Source: Balaenoptera acutorostrata
Taxonomy: Eukaryota > Chordata > Mammalia > Artiodactyla > Balaenopteridae
Direction: 5' to 3'
Length of the DNA: 64,000 bases
Assembly (NCBI RefSeq): GCF_949987535.1
Contig: NC_080077.1
Coordinates: 34,747,389 to 34,811,388, forward strand
The position numbers were made by a program, and so were the translations under genes. Numbering within the stretch: the first letter of the stretch is position 1; each line of letters begins with the position of its first letter. The notes under the pieces were generated by a model. That model was not told the DNA's origin. It saw nothing but the letters and a program-made list of their open reading frames with translations, and did no database searches. This document shows, one piece after another, positions 9,701 through 21,824 of this stretch.

Positions 9701-11389
9701 GGAGAACGGACGAACTTTGCACTGTCAGTTTCTCTCGTTGTGGCTGCCTGGTTTCCTGGAAGTAAACTCAAATTGTTTTCCGGAGTAATGTTTATTTCCC
9801 TTCCGTTCTCTTTCCCCCCTTCAGAACTCTGTAAAAGGAGGTAGATAACAAATTCAGATGGCAGCGTGTGCTGTGCACTCAGGCAGGTTATGAAATGCAG
9901 CGAGTACAGGAAAAATTATGTACACAGGTGATGTATACAGAGGACAACAGCTATGTGCAATGAGTGATCCGATAGCCTAATTTTAATTCTTTCTGGAGTA
10001 AGCATTACTGCAAGCATGTCTGACATATAATGCCCGTTGGTACTGGAAGCGTGCTTGTTGTAAGACATTACATGCAGGCGAGTTGGAGTGGGTATTGATT
10101 TCTGCAGTGTTTGTCAATGCACGGAGAGCCTACGCTTGAAAAGGCATGTAGTTTGTTAATTGAAAGTTGGAATTCTACCAGTTGCATGATTAAACTTACA
10201 TGTATTCAAAATTTGCAACTATTAATGTCTCAACAACTGATGGATATATTTTCATCTGTAAAGAAACTTTTCTTTTTCTCTTTTCAAATGTTATTTACCC
10301 TTTAATGAGCAAGTAAATATTAAATTTCCTCCAGCGGAATGTACAGATGAGCTTTTCTGATCCCTGGAGTTCAGATATCTCTAATGAACAGTTATGTTCT
10401 TAGACATGCAGTTCCAAGTAATTTAACTAAATAAGCCTGGCTTTTCTTTTTTGACAAAGCAAAACATTCGACTTTATTTTATAGTTAAGTGAAAGAATGT
10501 GCAGTCCTAACAAATGCAATTGTGGCAGGACTGTATCTCAAAATTTTGCCATTCAGGATTTGTATATATGCCCAGAAATGAATGTCTTTTATTCCCACAG
10601 TTCAGATTGTGGGTCTGCCTTTCTCCATAAGGTAAACTTTTGTTTTGTGAAAATTTGCATTTTCTGCTTTTGTTATTTTGTTTTGTAAAAATTTGCATTT
10701 TCTGCTTTTGTTATTTGTTATTTGTTATTCTTCTGTCATCAGATTTTATGGCAGTCAGATTTGTTGCAAAGACACGGGGTCAGAGATTGGAGGTGTATTC
10801 TTTCTTGCGTTTTTTTCTTACATTCTACTTTAAATGATGAACTTTTATTTCTCTTGAGAAATTTAAATAAAAATGCTTTAAAAGTGTAAAACAAATACAT
10901 GTTCAGAACTTTAAAATATGTTTTAAAAATCACACTTATTAGGCCATTTTCCACTTTTAGATATTATTGTGTGCTTCCTAACACGGTGAGCCTCAAAAGC
11001 AAAACTTGAAAGACTGCAGATTGTTGGATCTTTGATATATCATGTACTCATCCAGTCTGCTTTCTTTAAACCACAGTTTAGGAACATTTTCGTCATTTTG
11101 AATTTTTTCTTAGCTTTTGGGGTTAAGGTGTAAAAATGCTACATGGTGAGCCTCTTGAAAACCTGAACTTCAGAGCTTCTTATAAATCTCAACTTAAATT
11201 CTTTCAGTTTGATGGCTCACTTAACACCTAAAAAAATGTGTCATATCTGTGTTACATCTGGGGAAATTGAGGCATAGAAGCACAAGGATGTGCTGAAGTT
11301 TATTCACTGGGTTGTGTAGTTGCCATCTCTTGATATAATGTGAGAAAGTTTTTTGTATTAGGACTCAGATGACTGACAAAATCAGTCAT
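9701..11389. other. Intronic, apparently unique sequence
   Basis: No repeat family was recognised except a 38-bp tandem duplication at 10640-10715. No exon signal. It lies directly downstream of the CpG island, a frequent position for intronic regulatory elements, but nothing in the sequence proves one. Confidence 0.45.
10640..10715. repeat. 38-bp tandem duplication
   Basis: Two nearly identical 38-base copies containing 'aaatttgcattttctgcttt' lie head to tail, followed by short 'tgttatt' repeats. The near-identity suggests a recent local duplication by slippage. Confidence 0.85.
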
Positions 11390-11500
11390 AGATGAGGTAC
11401 CTGGAGACTCAGCTTTCTCATCTGTAAAATGGGGATAATAATACCTGTTCTGACCTTTCCTCATGCTTTTTATGAGGATGGTGTGAAATAGTTTATATGA
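11390..11500 (+). mobile_element. MIR SINE fragment
   Basis: 'tttctcatctgtaaaatggg' followed by 'gataataatacctgttctga' is the conserved MIR core in plus orientation. Confidence 0.75.
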
Positions 11501-11632
11501 GCTGGAACTGTATATTATCAAACATTATGCAGCTATCTGGGGTGTAATCATCATATATTAAAGTAGCTAAGTGTCTTGACTTCAGTCTTTTCTTGCTCCC
11601 CCAGTCTGTCCTAGTAAGCGCAGACTGTTCAG

Positions 11633-11634
<2 letters not shown>

Positions 11635-11673
<39 letters not shown>
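11635..11673. repeat. (GT)19 microsatellite
   Basis: A perfect run of 19 GT units plus a final G. Runs of this length are usually polymorphic in mammals. Confidence 0.97.
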
Positions 11674-11674
<1 letters not shown>

Positions 11675-13060
11675 CTCAGCCATTCATTCATTTTCGTTGT
11701 TGTTAAATATAAACATCCTAGATTGGCCAGACCATAATTTTATCAGCACATTGAGAGAAATTATCCTTTAATTTTTTTTTTTTTACTTACCTTCCGTAAA
11801 TCCTTACTTGAGCTGAACCTGTGGAAGAGTCACTATTAACATTCATAGTATTCAAACTATAGAAGAAATTTATTTTTAGTCAATTTTTTTAGCTGTATTG
11901 GCTGTTCACCCTTTTCATCTCAGTGGGAGAAAAATATGTGGCTTTTTAGATGCAGTCTTATCAGTGACCTAGAGAGGGACTATTGTCTCTGTAGTATGAT
12001 GTGAGCCTGGAAATGCAACTCCAGATCCTGCCTCGGATATAGTCACTGGCATGTCACACTGTAAGCGTTTACTTACTTGATCCCTTAGAACCTTGCAACT
12101 CATCTAAGCAGTGCCACTTTCCCAGTGTCTCACTCTTTGCTGTCTCTGTATGTGAGTTAAATTTCTCTTATACTTATTATCTCTACTGGGAAGATACATC
12201 AGAGAGACAGCTTTTTAAAGGTTTGCCTGTCGGTTTTCTGGTTTTGATTGGCCAGAATCTCTCGATCCCTCAATTCATTAAAACTCCAAGTTCTAAGCTA
12301 TTAATAATATGTAACCAGACATTTCTGGGACTGGTTTTTCTTTCACCAGTCTCCATATAACTGACTCTGTTGATTTTCCTACATTGCAAGATGTCGTTTT
12401 GTGTCTGGCCAACCCAGACGGGAAGAGGCAGGTCTGGCTGCTATTTGGGCTTTGGCATGTGTGCTGCTGACAGCTCTTCTCTTTGTATTCATAAATGTGA
12501 ATTTGAAAAATAAATCCACCCCTCTGCCATTCTGCCCCTCTCCCACACTCCTTCCCACTCCCCTCTAGCAACAACAAAGCCCCACGTGCAGATACACAAA
12601 ATCACAGCCTTTTTGTTTTCACCAAATATCTTTTGGTGCTGATCATGTTCTTAGAAACTGGAAATATGACTCAACTATTACCCAGAGCAAACGCCAATCC
12701 TCCCACCTAATCTCATATTTTAGGCAGTGATGGTTTACTACACGTTTTTATGGCCTTTATCAAACATTTAATTCATGTGATATGGTCCTGTATAGAGAAA
12801 CTAGGTTGTTGCCTACTAATGCTTTTGAAGTGCTGTGTTCTAGGTCTGCTCAAGATGGTGTTAAAGACAGTGTAAGTCATGCTAAATATGGATCTGCTTC
12901 TCTGAGGCATGGAAAATGCTGTCCTCCTCTGCCTTGTGCTCTTCCTATGTCCCCTACTTGCTCTTCACGGAGGGCAGGAAGAGGATTGTTGGAAGACTGA
13001 GAGCAGGAAACATCAAGGGAGTTTACAGATTGTTCTTAAAGACAAAACAAAACACTGGGA

Positions 13061-13062
<2 letters not shown>
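11674..13062. other. Intronic, no gene seen
   Basis: Mostly unique-looking sequence. 11985-12085 has a faint MIR-like pattern. An ORF opening at 12909 starts with a hydrophobic stretch but runs into the neighbouring (GT)n and is treated as chance. Confidence 0.45.
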
Positions 13063-13098
<36 letters not shown>

Positions 13099-13118
13099 CT
13101 GTGTGTGTGTGTGTGTGT
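13063..13118. repeat. Interrupted (GT)n microsatellite
   Basis: (GT)17 is interrupted by ATCT at 13097-13100 and followed by (GT)9. It is the second GT array within 1.4 kb. Confidence 0.97.
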
Positions 13119-13198
13119 TTGATCTTTAATTTTCTAAAGAGGGAAAAAAGCCATATTTTTGATTTGTTTATTGGAATCAGCCTTTGCCTTTGCCCGAA

Positions 13199-13557
13199 CA
13201 CATTCATTTTTTATTTATTTATTTATTTATTTATTTAATTTATTTATTTTTGGCTGTGTTGGGTCTTCGTTGCTGTGTGCGGGCTTTCTCTAGTTGAGGT
13301 GAGCAGGCTTCTCATTGCGGTGGCTTCTCTTGTTGCAGAGCAGGGGCTCTAGGCACGCGGGCTTCAGTAGTTGTGGCTCGCAGGCTCAGTAGTTGTGGCT
13401 CGCGGGCTCTAGAGCGCAGGCTCAGTAGTTGTGGCACACGGGCTTAGTTGCTCCGCGGCATGTGGGATCTTCCTGGACCAGGGCTCGAACCCATGTCCCC
13501 TGCATTGGCAGGCAGATTCTTAACCACCGTGCCACCAGGGAAGGCCCACATTCATTT
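13199..13557 (-). mobile_element. CHR-type tRNA-derived SINE (long form), with TSD
   Basis: Minus-strand CHR SINE. The tRNA-like head lies at 13480-13546 (revcomp of GGCCTTCCCTGGTGGCAC), the repeated 'agtagttgtggctcg' body in the middle, and the A/TTTA tail at 13210-13245. An exact 11-base target duplication, cacattcattt, flanks it at 13199-13209 and 13547-13557. Confidence 0.95.
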
Positions 13558-15287
13558 CTTATTCTGTGGATGTAAAAACTTCCCTCTGTGTCTTCCTCTC
13601 AGACTTTACCCTTTGATCATATGTGTCTGGTTTGTGTTCCTTTATCAGATGGTGTTTCTTTTTGCCTAAAAATGTTATAATTGGTTTTGAACATGACTTG
13701 TTTTTCCTTCATCAAAACTCATGCTGTTTGTCATAGTTCTGAATAATGGTATTTTGTCAATTCATGATGTCTTAAATGGGTATTTGATAACAAAGTAAGT
13801 ACATCAATCAAGCTAATTTTTATTTCAACTGAAGGTAGAAATAAACTTGTAAATCCATGAAATAATCTTTTAATGTCACGGAGTATTTGTTTGTGCTTAT
13901 ATATCTCTCAATGGAAGAGAGACTTTGAGTTCCTTTTTGTAAATGGGGTTAGAAAAAATTTGAGTGCCACATTGCCTGTTATTTTGAGATAGTGACATAC
14001 ACCTGGGCTTTGGAAAACTTTAAAAGTTATGTTTGAATGTGTGATGTCAATGAGAAGTCTGGAGGTAGATGGTTTACAAACTTCAAATTCCGTCTTAGTG
14101 GAAATTGTGTTTTTATGAGAAATGCTCTTAAACATAGTTCCCCATAAAAGGTTTTATTAATTCCATGAAAATTCTGTTGGGAAAGGTATGTTTATTTTCC
14201 TGCAGTATTCTTATGGGAATTCTTTTGATTTGTAATTAGTATTTTAGTAATAAAAACTGAACTTACATAATTAAAAAAGTTTTGTGTGGTTTTGCGGATG
14301 GTTGAGCTTCTGGGAAACATTGGGCTTGGGATGTAAGAATCACATCGATCCTGTTGTGGAACATTGCCATTTCCCCACTTAACTCTGGTTGCGTTTTTTG
14401 GCATTCTCCTCTGTGTGTTGGTAATCCATAAAAATTACAAGTGGCTTATTTTGTCACTTACAATTGTTTTAGGAGCAAATTAAGTGGTCCTGAATGAAAT
14501 AATCCATGTTTCCACTTTATATGATTGTAGATAGAGCTCTGTTAATAAAAATGATGAACAGAGCAGTGCTGGCTGAATCCTTTTACAGGTGTCATTCTAG
14601 GAATTATTTTCAAAAGAAGAATTCAGAAACAAATCCAAATAAAATAGTGTCTAGAGTTACTGTTTGCATTTATTTTGTTGAGAAAATTGAAAGATGTAAA
14701 TATGTGTATTCACACACACACATACCTTAACAATGATAGAACATCATTGTCCAAAGTTTCGAGTGAGAAGGAAACCAAGGATATCTACAGATGGGATCAA
14801 ACTCCTATACTTATATTCTAGATAGAGTATTGAAAGTAGAGAATTATTTTGTCAATTTCATAGATGAAGAAACTGAAATGGAAAATATATGAACTATATA
14901 GTATATAATATACTGCACTGTACTATACTTTAAAGGAGATAATAAGGAACCTAATTCCAATAGATTGGTATCTATTTATATAAACTCTTCCAAATGCAGC
15001 CTGTGCCTTAACCAGCTGCTTGTAGGCTGATTCTCCAAACCCAGTCCAGGGCAGCAGCTGATCAGCTACAGAAATTCCCCTAGTCCTTGTTGGACGGTAG
15101 GGTGCTAGCAGCTGCTTAAGTGGCAGACCGGCCACAGCTCCTTGATGTGGTGATTCGACTTAGGTCATCCGGCAAATTCAAGAGTAGAGAGAGGAAGAAT
15201 TTCTAATGCCCTCACTGCCCATTTAAAGGTTGATGGCTAATTGCTTCATGGTCATTGGATTCATCAATGGCAAGATGCCCTAGAATT
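13558..15287. other. Intronic, no gene seen
   Basis: AT-rich sequence with no recognised repeat family and no exon signal; a short (CA) run sits at about 14711-14722. Confidence 0.45.
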
Positions 15288-15466
15288 TTGCTAGTTGAAT
15301 TATGGTCCACGGGCCAGCAGCATCAGCATCACCTGGGAACTTGCGATGATCTTGTGATCACATATCAGAGCCCACCCCAGACCTACTGCCTCAGAATCTG
15401 CATTTTAATAAAATCCCCAGGTGATTTGCTTGAACATTTAAGTTTTGAGAAACACTGCTCTAGGAC
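15288..15466 (-). mobile_element. MER5A-like hAT-Charlie DNA transposon fragment
   Basis: 'agcatcagcatcacctggga', 'ccaccccagacctactgcct' and 'aaaatccccaggtgatttgc' match MER5A in reverse orientation. The terminal sequence near 15445-15460 reads 'tttgagaaacactgctc'. Confidence 0.8.
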
Positions 15467-15805
15467 AAAGAAAGATCAGCTTGAGGGGCTTCCCTGGTGG
15501 CACAGTGGTTGAGAATCCGCCTGCCGATGCAGGGGACACAGGTTCGAGCCCTGGTCTGGGAAGATCCCACATGCCGCGGAGCAACTAAGCCCGTGAGCCA
15601 CAACTACTGAGCCTGCGCGTCTGGAGCCTGTGCTCCGCAACGGGAGAGGCCGCGACAGTGAGAGGCCCGCGCACCGCAATGAAGAGTGGCCCCCGCTTGC
15701 CGCAACTAGAGAAAGCCCTCGCACAGAAACGAAGACCCAACACAGCCAAAAATAAATAAATAAATTAATTAATTAATTAAAAAAAAAAAAAGAAAGATCA
15801 GCTTG
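15467..15805 (+). mobile_element. CHR-type SINE (GAGGCCGCGAC subtype), with TSD
   Basis: Plus-strand copy: head at 15485-15560 (GGGGCTTCCCTGGTGGCACA), body with 'gcctgcgcgtctggagcctg', 'gagaggccgcgacagtgaga' and 'aaagccctcgcacagaaacg', then a TAAA/TTAA/A-rich tail. A perfect 17-base target duplication (aaagaaagatcagcttg) lies at 15467-15483 and 15789-15805. Its 5' target lies at the end of the MER5A-like element. Confidence 0.97.
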
Positions 15806-17154
15806 GAAAGATTTGACACATGCTCTTCACTGTAGAGTGGTAAGAGTACTGTGAAAGGATTCATTACAACATGAAACAAATTTCCCTGGAATTATATTTC
15901 TGATCAGTATTTACTGAATTATAATTTAACACCCCAGATGCATCAAAACAACAATACTGTTCAGGTTTTTTAAAAAAAGAATACTCAGACAATTTTGAAA
16001 AAAATATTTCATGAGAGAATAAACATAAGGCTAAATACTTTTAGCTGTGAACGTATTATATAAGAATATTTAAAGGTAAACATATCATCTGAGGGACCAA
16101 ACATGATATATGCCAATCATTTTTACTTTGCATATTGACATGTTGATATGGAAGACGATAATTCCCTCTTTTTTTAACTAGTAACTGCAGTTTCTTGTTT
16201 TATATTTCTCTTTTTCTTCTAAGTGTATTTTAAGGATTTTTGTAATAAGGAGCTCATTTATAGGACAGTCAAATTTAATGAATGGGAGTTAGGTAGAATA
16301 CATTAAATATCACTGGTGTTCTTTTTACTATCCTTTGTGCTCATATTTAACAGAGATTCTTGTCAGTTTTCTCCAGAGAAAAATTATGATGTAATAGACA
16401 GTGTACACTGTTCATATCAGAACACAGTTTTACTTGCCTTTTGTAACTTGCTTTAGCATTCTTTGAGAAAATGAATTTTCCCAGAAGACCTAATTGCCTT
16501 CTTATTAATGAGCCTGTAAGTGTGTTTTGTTATCCATTTACTATTCTAAATGTGTCTACTTTTGCTGGCTGTTTGAACAGTGAAGTCTCTGATTAAATCA
16601 CGATTGCTCTATTTGTTTTTGCCATTCACTAGCGACTCAGAAAATACTGGCATAATGACATGGTTATGGCAGAAATTAATGAAAAACAAGAGATATAAAT
16701 TAATGTTAACCCATAATAGTTGTATTGTGATATCAGGAGATGGAGTTTGGGGCAATGCACAGCAGAATTCTCTACATGTTTGATACTATAAGTGAAAGTC
16801 TGCTTAACCTGTATTGTTTTAAATACACAAAATATAGTTACTGGGTTAATGAATACAAATCAGTGACTTCCGTGTTTACTTGATTTAGACATTAGAGTTC
16901 AAAGGAAGAGGTTTAATTGTGGACAGATCAGTGTTAGAGAACTTAGTGATGGAGAGAAACTCTCAAAGGTACTTCCATACATCTTGAAGAACTTCAAAGT
17001 TTAAAGTCTCTGATTTGTTACCTTTTCTAGTTTTACACCAAATTCTTGCTCTTTGTACTAATTCTACTTGTATTCTTGTCAGCAATAATTAGGTTCATTT
17101 ATTCCCTCACACATTAGAGAGGACAGAGCAAAAAGCAGTTGTCAAAACAACAAT
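15806..17154. other. Intronic, no gene seen
   Basis: AT-rich, no recognised repeat family and no exon signal. Confidence 0.45.
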
Positions 17155-17340
17155 AGGAACTGCCATTTACTGAGTGCCTACAACCTGCCAGGCCTTATGA
17201 TCGGTGTTTTACGTAATTTAAAATCCTCACCATAATCCTTTAAGATCAGCATCATTTCCATTTTGCCAACTGTGGCCTAGAGAGGTTAAGTATTAACTTG
17301 CCTCAGGTGACAGTGTGAGGGACTAGTAGAGCCAAGATTC
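17155..17340 (-). mobile_element. MIR SINE
   Basis: 'ctgccatttactgagtgcct', 'ccattttgccaactgtggcc' and 'tagagaggttaagtattaac' read as MIR in antisense. Confidence 0.8.
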
Positions 17341-18576
17341 ATTATTGAATATATACACAGATGTGGCAATAAGACATTTTTTTGGTTACTTAGTGGCAGA
17401 AAATGCAGCCTAGACTGGTTGCAACAAAAGGGGAATTTATTGTCTCTCCTAACTGACAATTCAGGTGGAGCTTTACTTAGGAGTTCACATAATTCCACTG
17501 GGATGTGACCTTTCTCTGCCTGCTCAACTTAGCTTTGGTGTGCTCCAGAACTTCGGTTTTAGGCTTCTTGTAGAGGCAAGGTGCTTTCAGCAGCTTCCAG
17601 GTTCTGGTCCCTTAGGAAAACGTGAACTATGTGCTGGGCACCTGAAAAGGCCCTGCGGTTCACTGGCCTTGGATTCAGTGAATCATATCTCCAGCTCCTG
17701 AGGGGAAGTAGGCTGATTGGCTTAGTTTACTAGCATTCTGGGTTCAGCCCTAGGTCCCCCAACCAGGTCATGTGGGCGAGGGGACTGTGGATGAAACTAT
17801 CAGTTGTCAACAGATAGAGGGATAGGTTCTGGAAAAGCAGCCTAAACCACAGTGTGGTTACTTGAGATAGAATTCAATAAGTCGTGAGCAGTGAAAGCAG
17901 AGAGGGGTGTACGTGTGTGTGTATTTATAATCCTTCTGAGCAGGGGTGAAAGGAGGTGGTGGGGAAAAGACAGATGGAGCAGATAGTTCCCTGCTCTGGA
18001 CCACTAGGTGGTAATATCAGGAAGACACGGTGGTCTAAGCCTTAGTCTCTAAGGGGAAGGAGGTGGAGGAGGAAGAGAGGAAGGAGGCCGTCAGATGGTG
18101 GCAGGTTTGTGTGCATTGCAGATCAGCTGTTCATCATTTAGGGAGTGTTTCTTTTTTGGTTTTTAAGCCCTGCTTTAAAGCATGCATTTTATTATTTTCA
18201 TGATTGTATTCTCTTTGCCTCAGTATTGAATAAGTCCAACATTAAAATTTGACAGAATTTTGAGTGTTAAAAGGGACCTTTGAAACAAATGCCTCAATTT
18301 TAATTTGCTATAACTTGCCCAAAGTCATATAGCTTGAAAGAACTTGAGGTCAAACTTGAGATTTTGATTTATTTGGTCACTGTTATTAAAACATATGCAT
18401 TGTTTTTTCTTAGTGGTTATTTATATAGATAGTTATTATTTAAGGTTTTAAAAAATATTTTAGTCTGTACTCTGAAGTTCTAAAACCAGTGTTTCCAAAG
18501 GCAAACCTTACTTGACTGGCTTTGATTAGAATAGTATTCCAAGTATGAGGTGATAATAAGTTGTGTGTCTGTGAAT
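17341..18576. other. Intronic; possible old unclassified repeat plus purine-rich tract
   Basis: 17385-17860 ('gcaacaaaaggggaatttat' to 'ttctggaaaagcagcctaaa') has the feel of an old dispersed repeat that I cannot name. 18040-18092 is a GGA-rich purine tract. No exon signal. Confidence 0.35.
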
Positions 18577-18735
18577 GAAAGAGATCATTTTATTTATTTA
18601 TTTATTTTTGGCCTCGCCGTGTGGCTTGCAGGATCTTAGTTCTCTGACCAGGGATCGAACCCGTGCCCCCTACAATGGAAGCTCGGAGTCCTAACCACTG
18701 GACCACCAGGGAATTCCCAGAAAGAGAGCATTTTA
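18577..18735 (-). mobile_element. Short tRNA-derived SINE (CHR head-only type), with TSD
   Basis: Minus-strand short SINE. Its head is at 18640-18719 (revcomp of GGGAATTCCCTGGTGGTCC) and a TTTA tail at 18593-18612. It lacks the long CHR body. A target duplication, gaaagaga(t/g)catttta, with one mismatch lies at 18577-18592 and 18720-18735. Confidence 0.9.
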
Positions 18736-19659
18736 GATAATTGCTTGTTTTTTTCAGTTATCCTGCAGGATTTATTTACATATGTATGTGCACAAACAGG
18801 TGTTTGCATGTATGCATTTGTTTGTTTTTAATAGATGCCAAAGGGTAAGCTACCATGGTAAATGATGCTAATTGACACAGAGAAAACCTAGTTAACTCTT
18901 CACTTTGGAAACAAATTTTGAAAAACTCAAGAGGTGAAGGTGAACTTGTTTATAGTTTTGATCTTCTCACCTCTTGCTGCCTGACTTTATAATGCATATC
19001 TGAAAACATGGGATGTTGGACAGAGTTGCTGTGAGAAGGTACTGAATAATGAATGAAGTGTAGAGAAGTAGCAGCTGTTTGCCTAGCCTCCCCCTCTCAC
19101 GGTGAGAGATTTATCTCCCGGGCCTGAGTTAGATAGGCGGCCTGCCGCTGGCTGTGCCTGAGGATCAGGCGCCCAAGTGTGGCTGTGCCAGTTTAGACTA
19201 GAGTGTCCTCCCTTCTCTGGCCAGAGCAGCTGGCCTGGCACTTAGGGGTGAAGGCAGTGGTTAGGGAGGAAGGTTGTTGACTGCTGTTTGTTCAGCATGC
19301 TTCCTTCTGTCACTGGAGGTTTGCTTTCACACACCTTTGTTATCTTAAAGAACTTAATGAATTATTATTTTCTTCTCTGTGTGTGCCTGTTTTCTCTAGG
19401 ACTCTTTTTTTTACCCCTTATTATACCTTCATCAGGTGTGATAGCTGTGACTCCTGAATGGTGAAGTTTGTAATAATTTGCCTAACACCCTGCTTGTTTG
19501 AAGCAGAGTGCTGTATAGTCTTGATCCATTTTTGCCTCTTTATCTAAATTCGTATTTAAGTACTTAGGGAGTACATGAGGTGAAGGATTTAGCAGCGATC
19601 TGCTTCAGAGAGAGCAGGAGGATTCTTTGGATTCTTTGGAGGTCTGTGTACAGAGCATT
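18736..19659. other. Intronic, no gene seen
   Basis: Unique-looking sequence. 19085-19265 is somewhat more GC-rich ('cctgccgctggctgtgcctg') than its surroundings but has no exon signal. Confidence 0.4.
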
Positions 19660-19800
19660 TTAGTGCACAGAGCATTGGGCTTCTGTAAGACTGTGTCCCA
19701 CTCTTAGCTCTGTCACTTTCAGGCTCTGAGATTTGGAGTAATTCCTTTCTACTTGACCTTGGTTTCCTTATCACTAAAATGGGAATATTACAATGAAGAG
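19660..19800 (+). mobile_element. MIR SINE
   Basis: 'agcattgggcttctgtaaga', 'tagctctgtcactttcaggc' and 'tttccttatcactaaaatgg' follow the MIR order in plus orientation. Confidence 0.7.
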
Positions 19801-20157
19801 TCATTTTAATAGCTTCTCTAGTTACTCAATAGGACACTTTTAAAGGTAAAATGAGTAATATATGTGAAAGTATTTTTCTGATTGGAAAGTACCATAAAAA
19901 TGTAAATTTTTGGGGGGTGAATAGAAACTTGGATAATAAAGAAATTATTGTGTCGAAGGCATAAAATACATGGTGAAGAACGGAAATGAAAACAATAGAT
20001 GCTTTGTATATTTGCATATCTAAGTTACGCATTGCCATCTAAGTTGTTTGCATATCTAAGCTTTTGGGGAAAGTGGTATGGAAGAGTCAGTAAGATTCTT
20101 GTGAACAATGAGTAATTTTGTTATGTATCATAAAAATTAGCCCCCATTTTCACATAT

Positions 20158-20246
20158 CTGTAAGTTTTACTCTTATGTAAGTTTTCATATATATATGTAA
20201 GTTTTATATATATATGTAAGTTTCATATATATATGTAAGTTTTACT
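20158..20246. repeat. Tandem array of ATATATATGTAAGTTT units
   Basis: Three well-conserved units (catatatatatgtaagtttt type, about 19 bases each) at 20185-20242 follow two degenerate 'tgtaagttt' units. It is an AT-rich minisatellite. Confidence 0.85.
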
Positions 20247-20494
20247 CTCTTGTGTTCCAAAACATTTTTTGTACTTTCGCCAGATATGTTAATGAAGATT
20301 ATGTGATTATAAAATATTTTTACTGATAATTTTTGAACATGTGTTTTAAGGACTGTGCTCATATATAGCAAGTTGTGTGTATAGTTTTTCTTCTTGAATA
20401 TTTTCATGAAGAGAGGAAAAAATGCTCTTGCTGTCTGAGCTGGTTTGCTTAATTGGTGAGAGAGAGCACGATTCTAAGGTTTGCATCGATTTAT

Positions 20495-20590
20495 TTACTC
20501 TTCCACTCCACAGTTCTTTGAGCGTCTATTATGTGTCAGTACTGTGGCAGGGCCTGGGTATGCTGGTGGGCACAGATATGACTTTTTTGA
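20495..20590 (-). mobile_element. L2 LINE 3' fragment
   Basis: 'tctattatgtgtcagtactg' and 'gggtatgctggtgggcacag' resemble the antisense L2 3' end. Confidence 0.5.
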
Positions 20591-21562
20591 CAATTAAGCA
20601 GTGGTAACCTTCGCATAGCTCCGCATTTAGCAACTCACGGGTGAAGTCTGGAGCTGTTTTGTGACTGACCTTACCCCTGTGGCTTGGCAAGTCTCAAAGC
20701 CGAAGTCTGTCTCTCACAATTTGTGGGTACACAATGCAGTGTGTCAGCAGTCTTTCCATATCCTTGATTCTACACATAGAAAACTAGAAGCTTACCAAAA
20801 AAGAAATACGCACAGATATGCTGCAGTGATAGTAAAATTCCACCAAGTGGAAATTCCCCAAAGTTGACTAATCGGAAGTGTAAACAAGTCGGGCAGAGGA
20901 GAGAGCACGTTTGTTTTCTGGAAGCTTACTTTTTCTCCCTTTAGAGGCAGGATGAGGAAGGTGGGGAGGCGTCCTCACAGCGGACAGTGTATGTAAATAT
21001 GTCTTCACAACCTCAACATTCTTGCTCAGAGGCCCTGGATTTTGGGCCGCAGATTCATACTCGCTGTGCCTGCAGCTGCTTATCAACGGCTGCTGGTGCC
21101 TCGACTCTGACCTGTCTCCTCTCTACTGCTTCAGGGGGGCGTGTTGTCCTGAGCAGTGGGCAGCCACTAGGGAGGGGATCCGGAGAGGCAGCTGGGAATG
21201 AGTGTGGACCTTGACCATCCCCCAAACTGCCCTTGCACCTGCATCCTGGAAGCGGAGCAAATTCTATTCCTGGCGCCTGGGTCAATCATTTTGAAGGGGA
21301 GCAACAGTACTGTCATTTCAATACACCTGTTGCCCTACTAGGAAATGGAGATTCTGAACATCTGTGTGAAAGGAGGCCCACAGGACTTGCAGTGGGTGAA
21401 TGAAGGAGAAAAGTAATTTTGGAAATGTGTAAACTTTTTTGAAGCAAAATCAAAATTGCCAAATTACGAAGACCCAAGCTTCAAAAGTAGAAATTTAGAA
21501 AACTGTTTTAGTCTAGTCACTAACATTTTATGCCCATTTCATATTTAAGCAAAGGACAGTCA
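20591..21562. other. Intronic, no gene seen
   Basis: A moderately GC-rich patch at 20930-21260 has several CpGs and ORFs on both strands (about 75 codons). There is no recognisable domain or convincing splice structure. Confidence 0.4.
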
Positions 21563-21805
21563 GAATATATAGCATAATATTTAAGATCACAGACTTTGGA
21601 ACCTGACTGCCCGAGTGTGAATACTGGTTCCGGCATTTCCTTGCTATGTGACCCAACCACATTCCTTCAGTTTCCACATCTGGTAAAATGAGATGATTCA
21701 AGTACCTATCTCAGATGTTTGTTTTGAGGAATACTGAGTTAAAGTGCTTAAGAGTGCCTGGCACACTAATAAAATTCATCCACTTTAGCTTTTATTATTA
21801 TCATC
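21563..21805 (+). mobile_element. MIR SINE, nearly complete
   Basis: The MIR consensus can be followed almost end to end in plus orientation: 'tatatagcataatatttaag', 'acagactttggaacctgact', 'agtttccacatctggtaaaa', 'agtgcctggcacactaataa' and a TTATTATTATCATCATCAT end. Confidence 0.85.
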
Positions 21806-21824
21806 ATCATCTTTTTGTTTTTGA

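Noticed and set aside
7573..9844. Many long ORFs on both strands (up to 251 codons) in the CpG island
   Set aside because: GC-rich sequence lacks stop codons. The peptides are Arg/Pro/Ala/Gly-rich low-complexity and overlap each other in several frames, and the real PTPRK exon uses another frame.
13207..13250. CRISPR-like or satellite repeats (TTTA arrays, GT arrays)
   Set aside because: These are SINE tails and dinucleotide microsatellites in mammalian DNA, without spacers.
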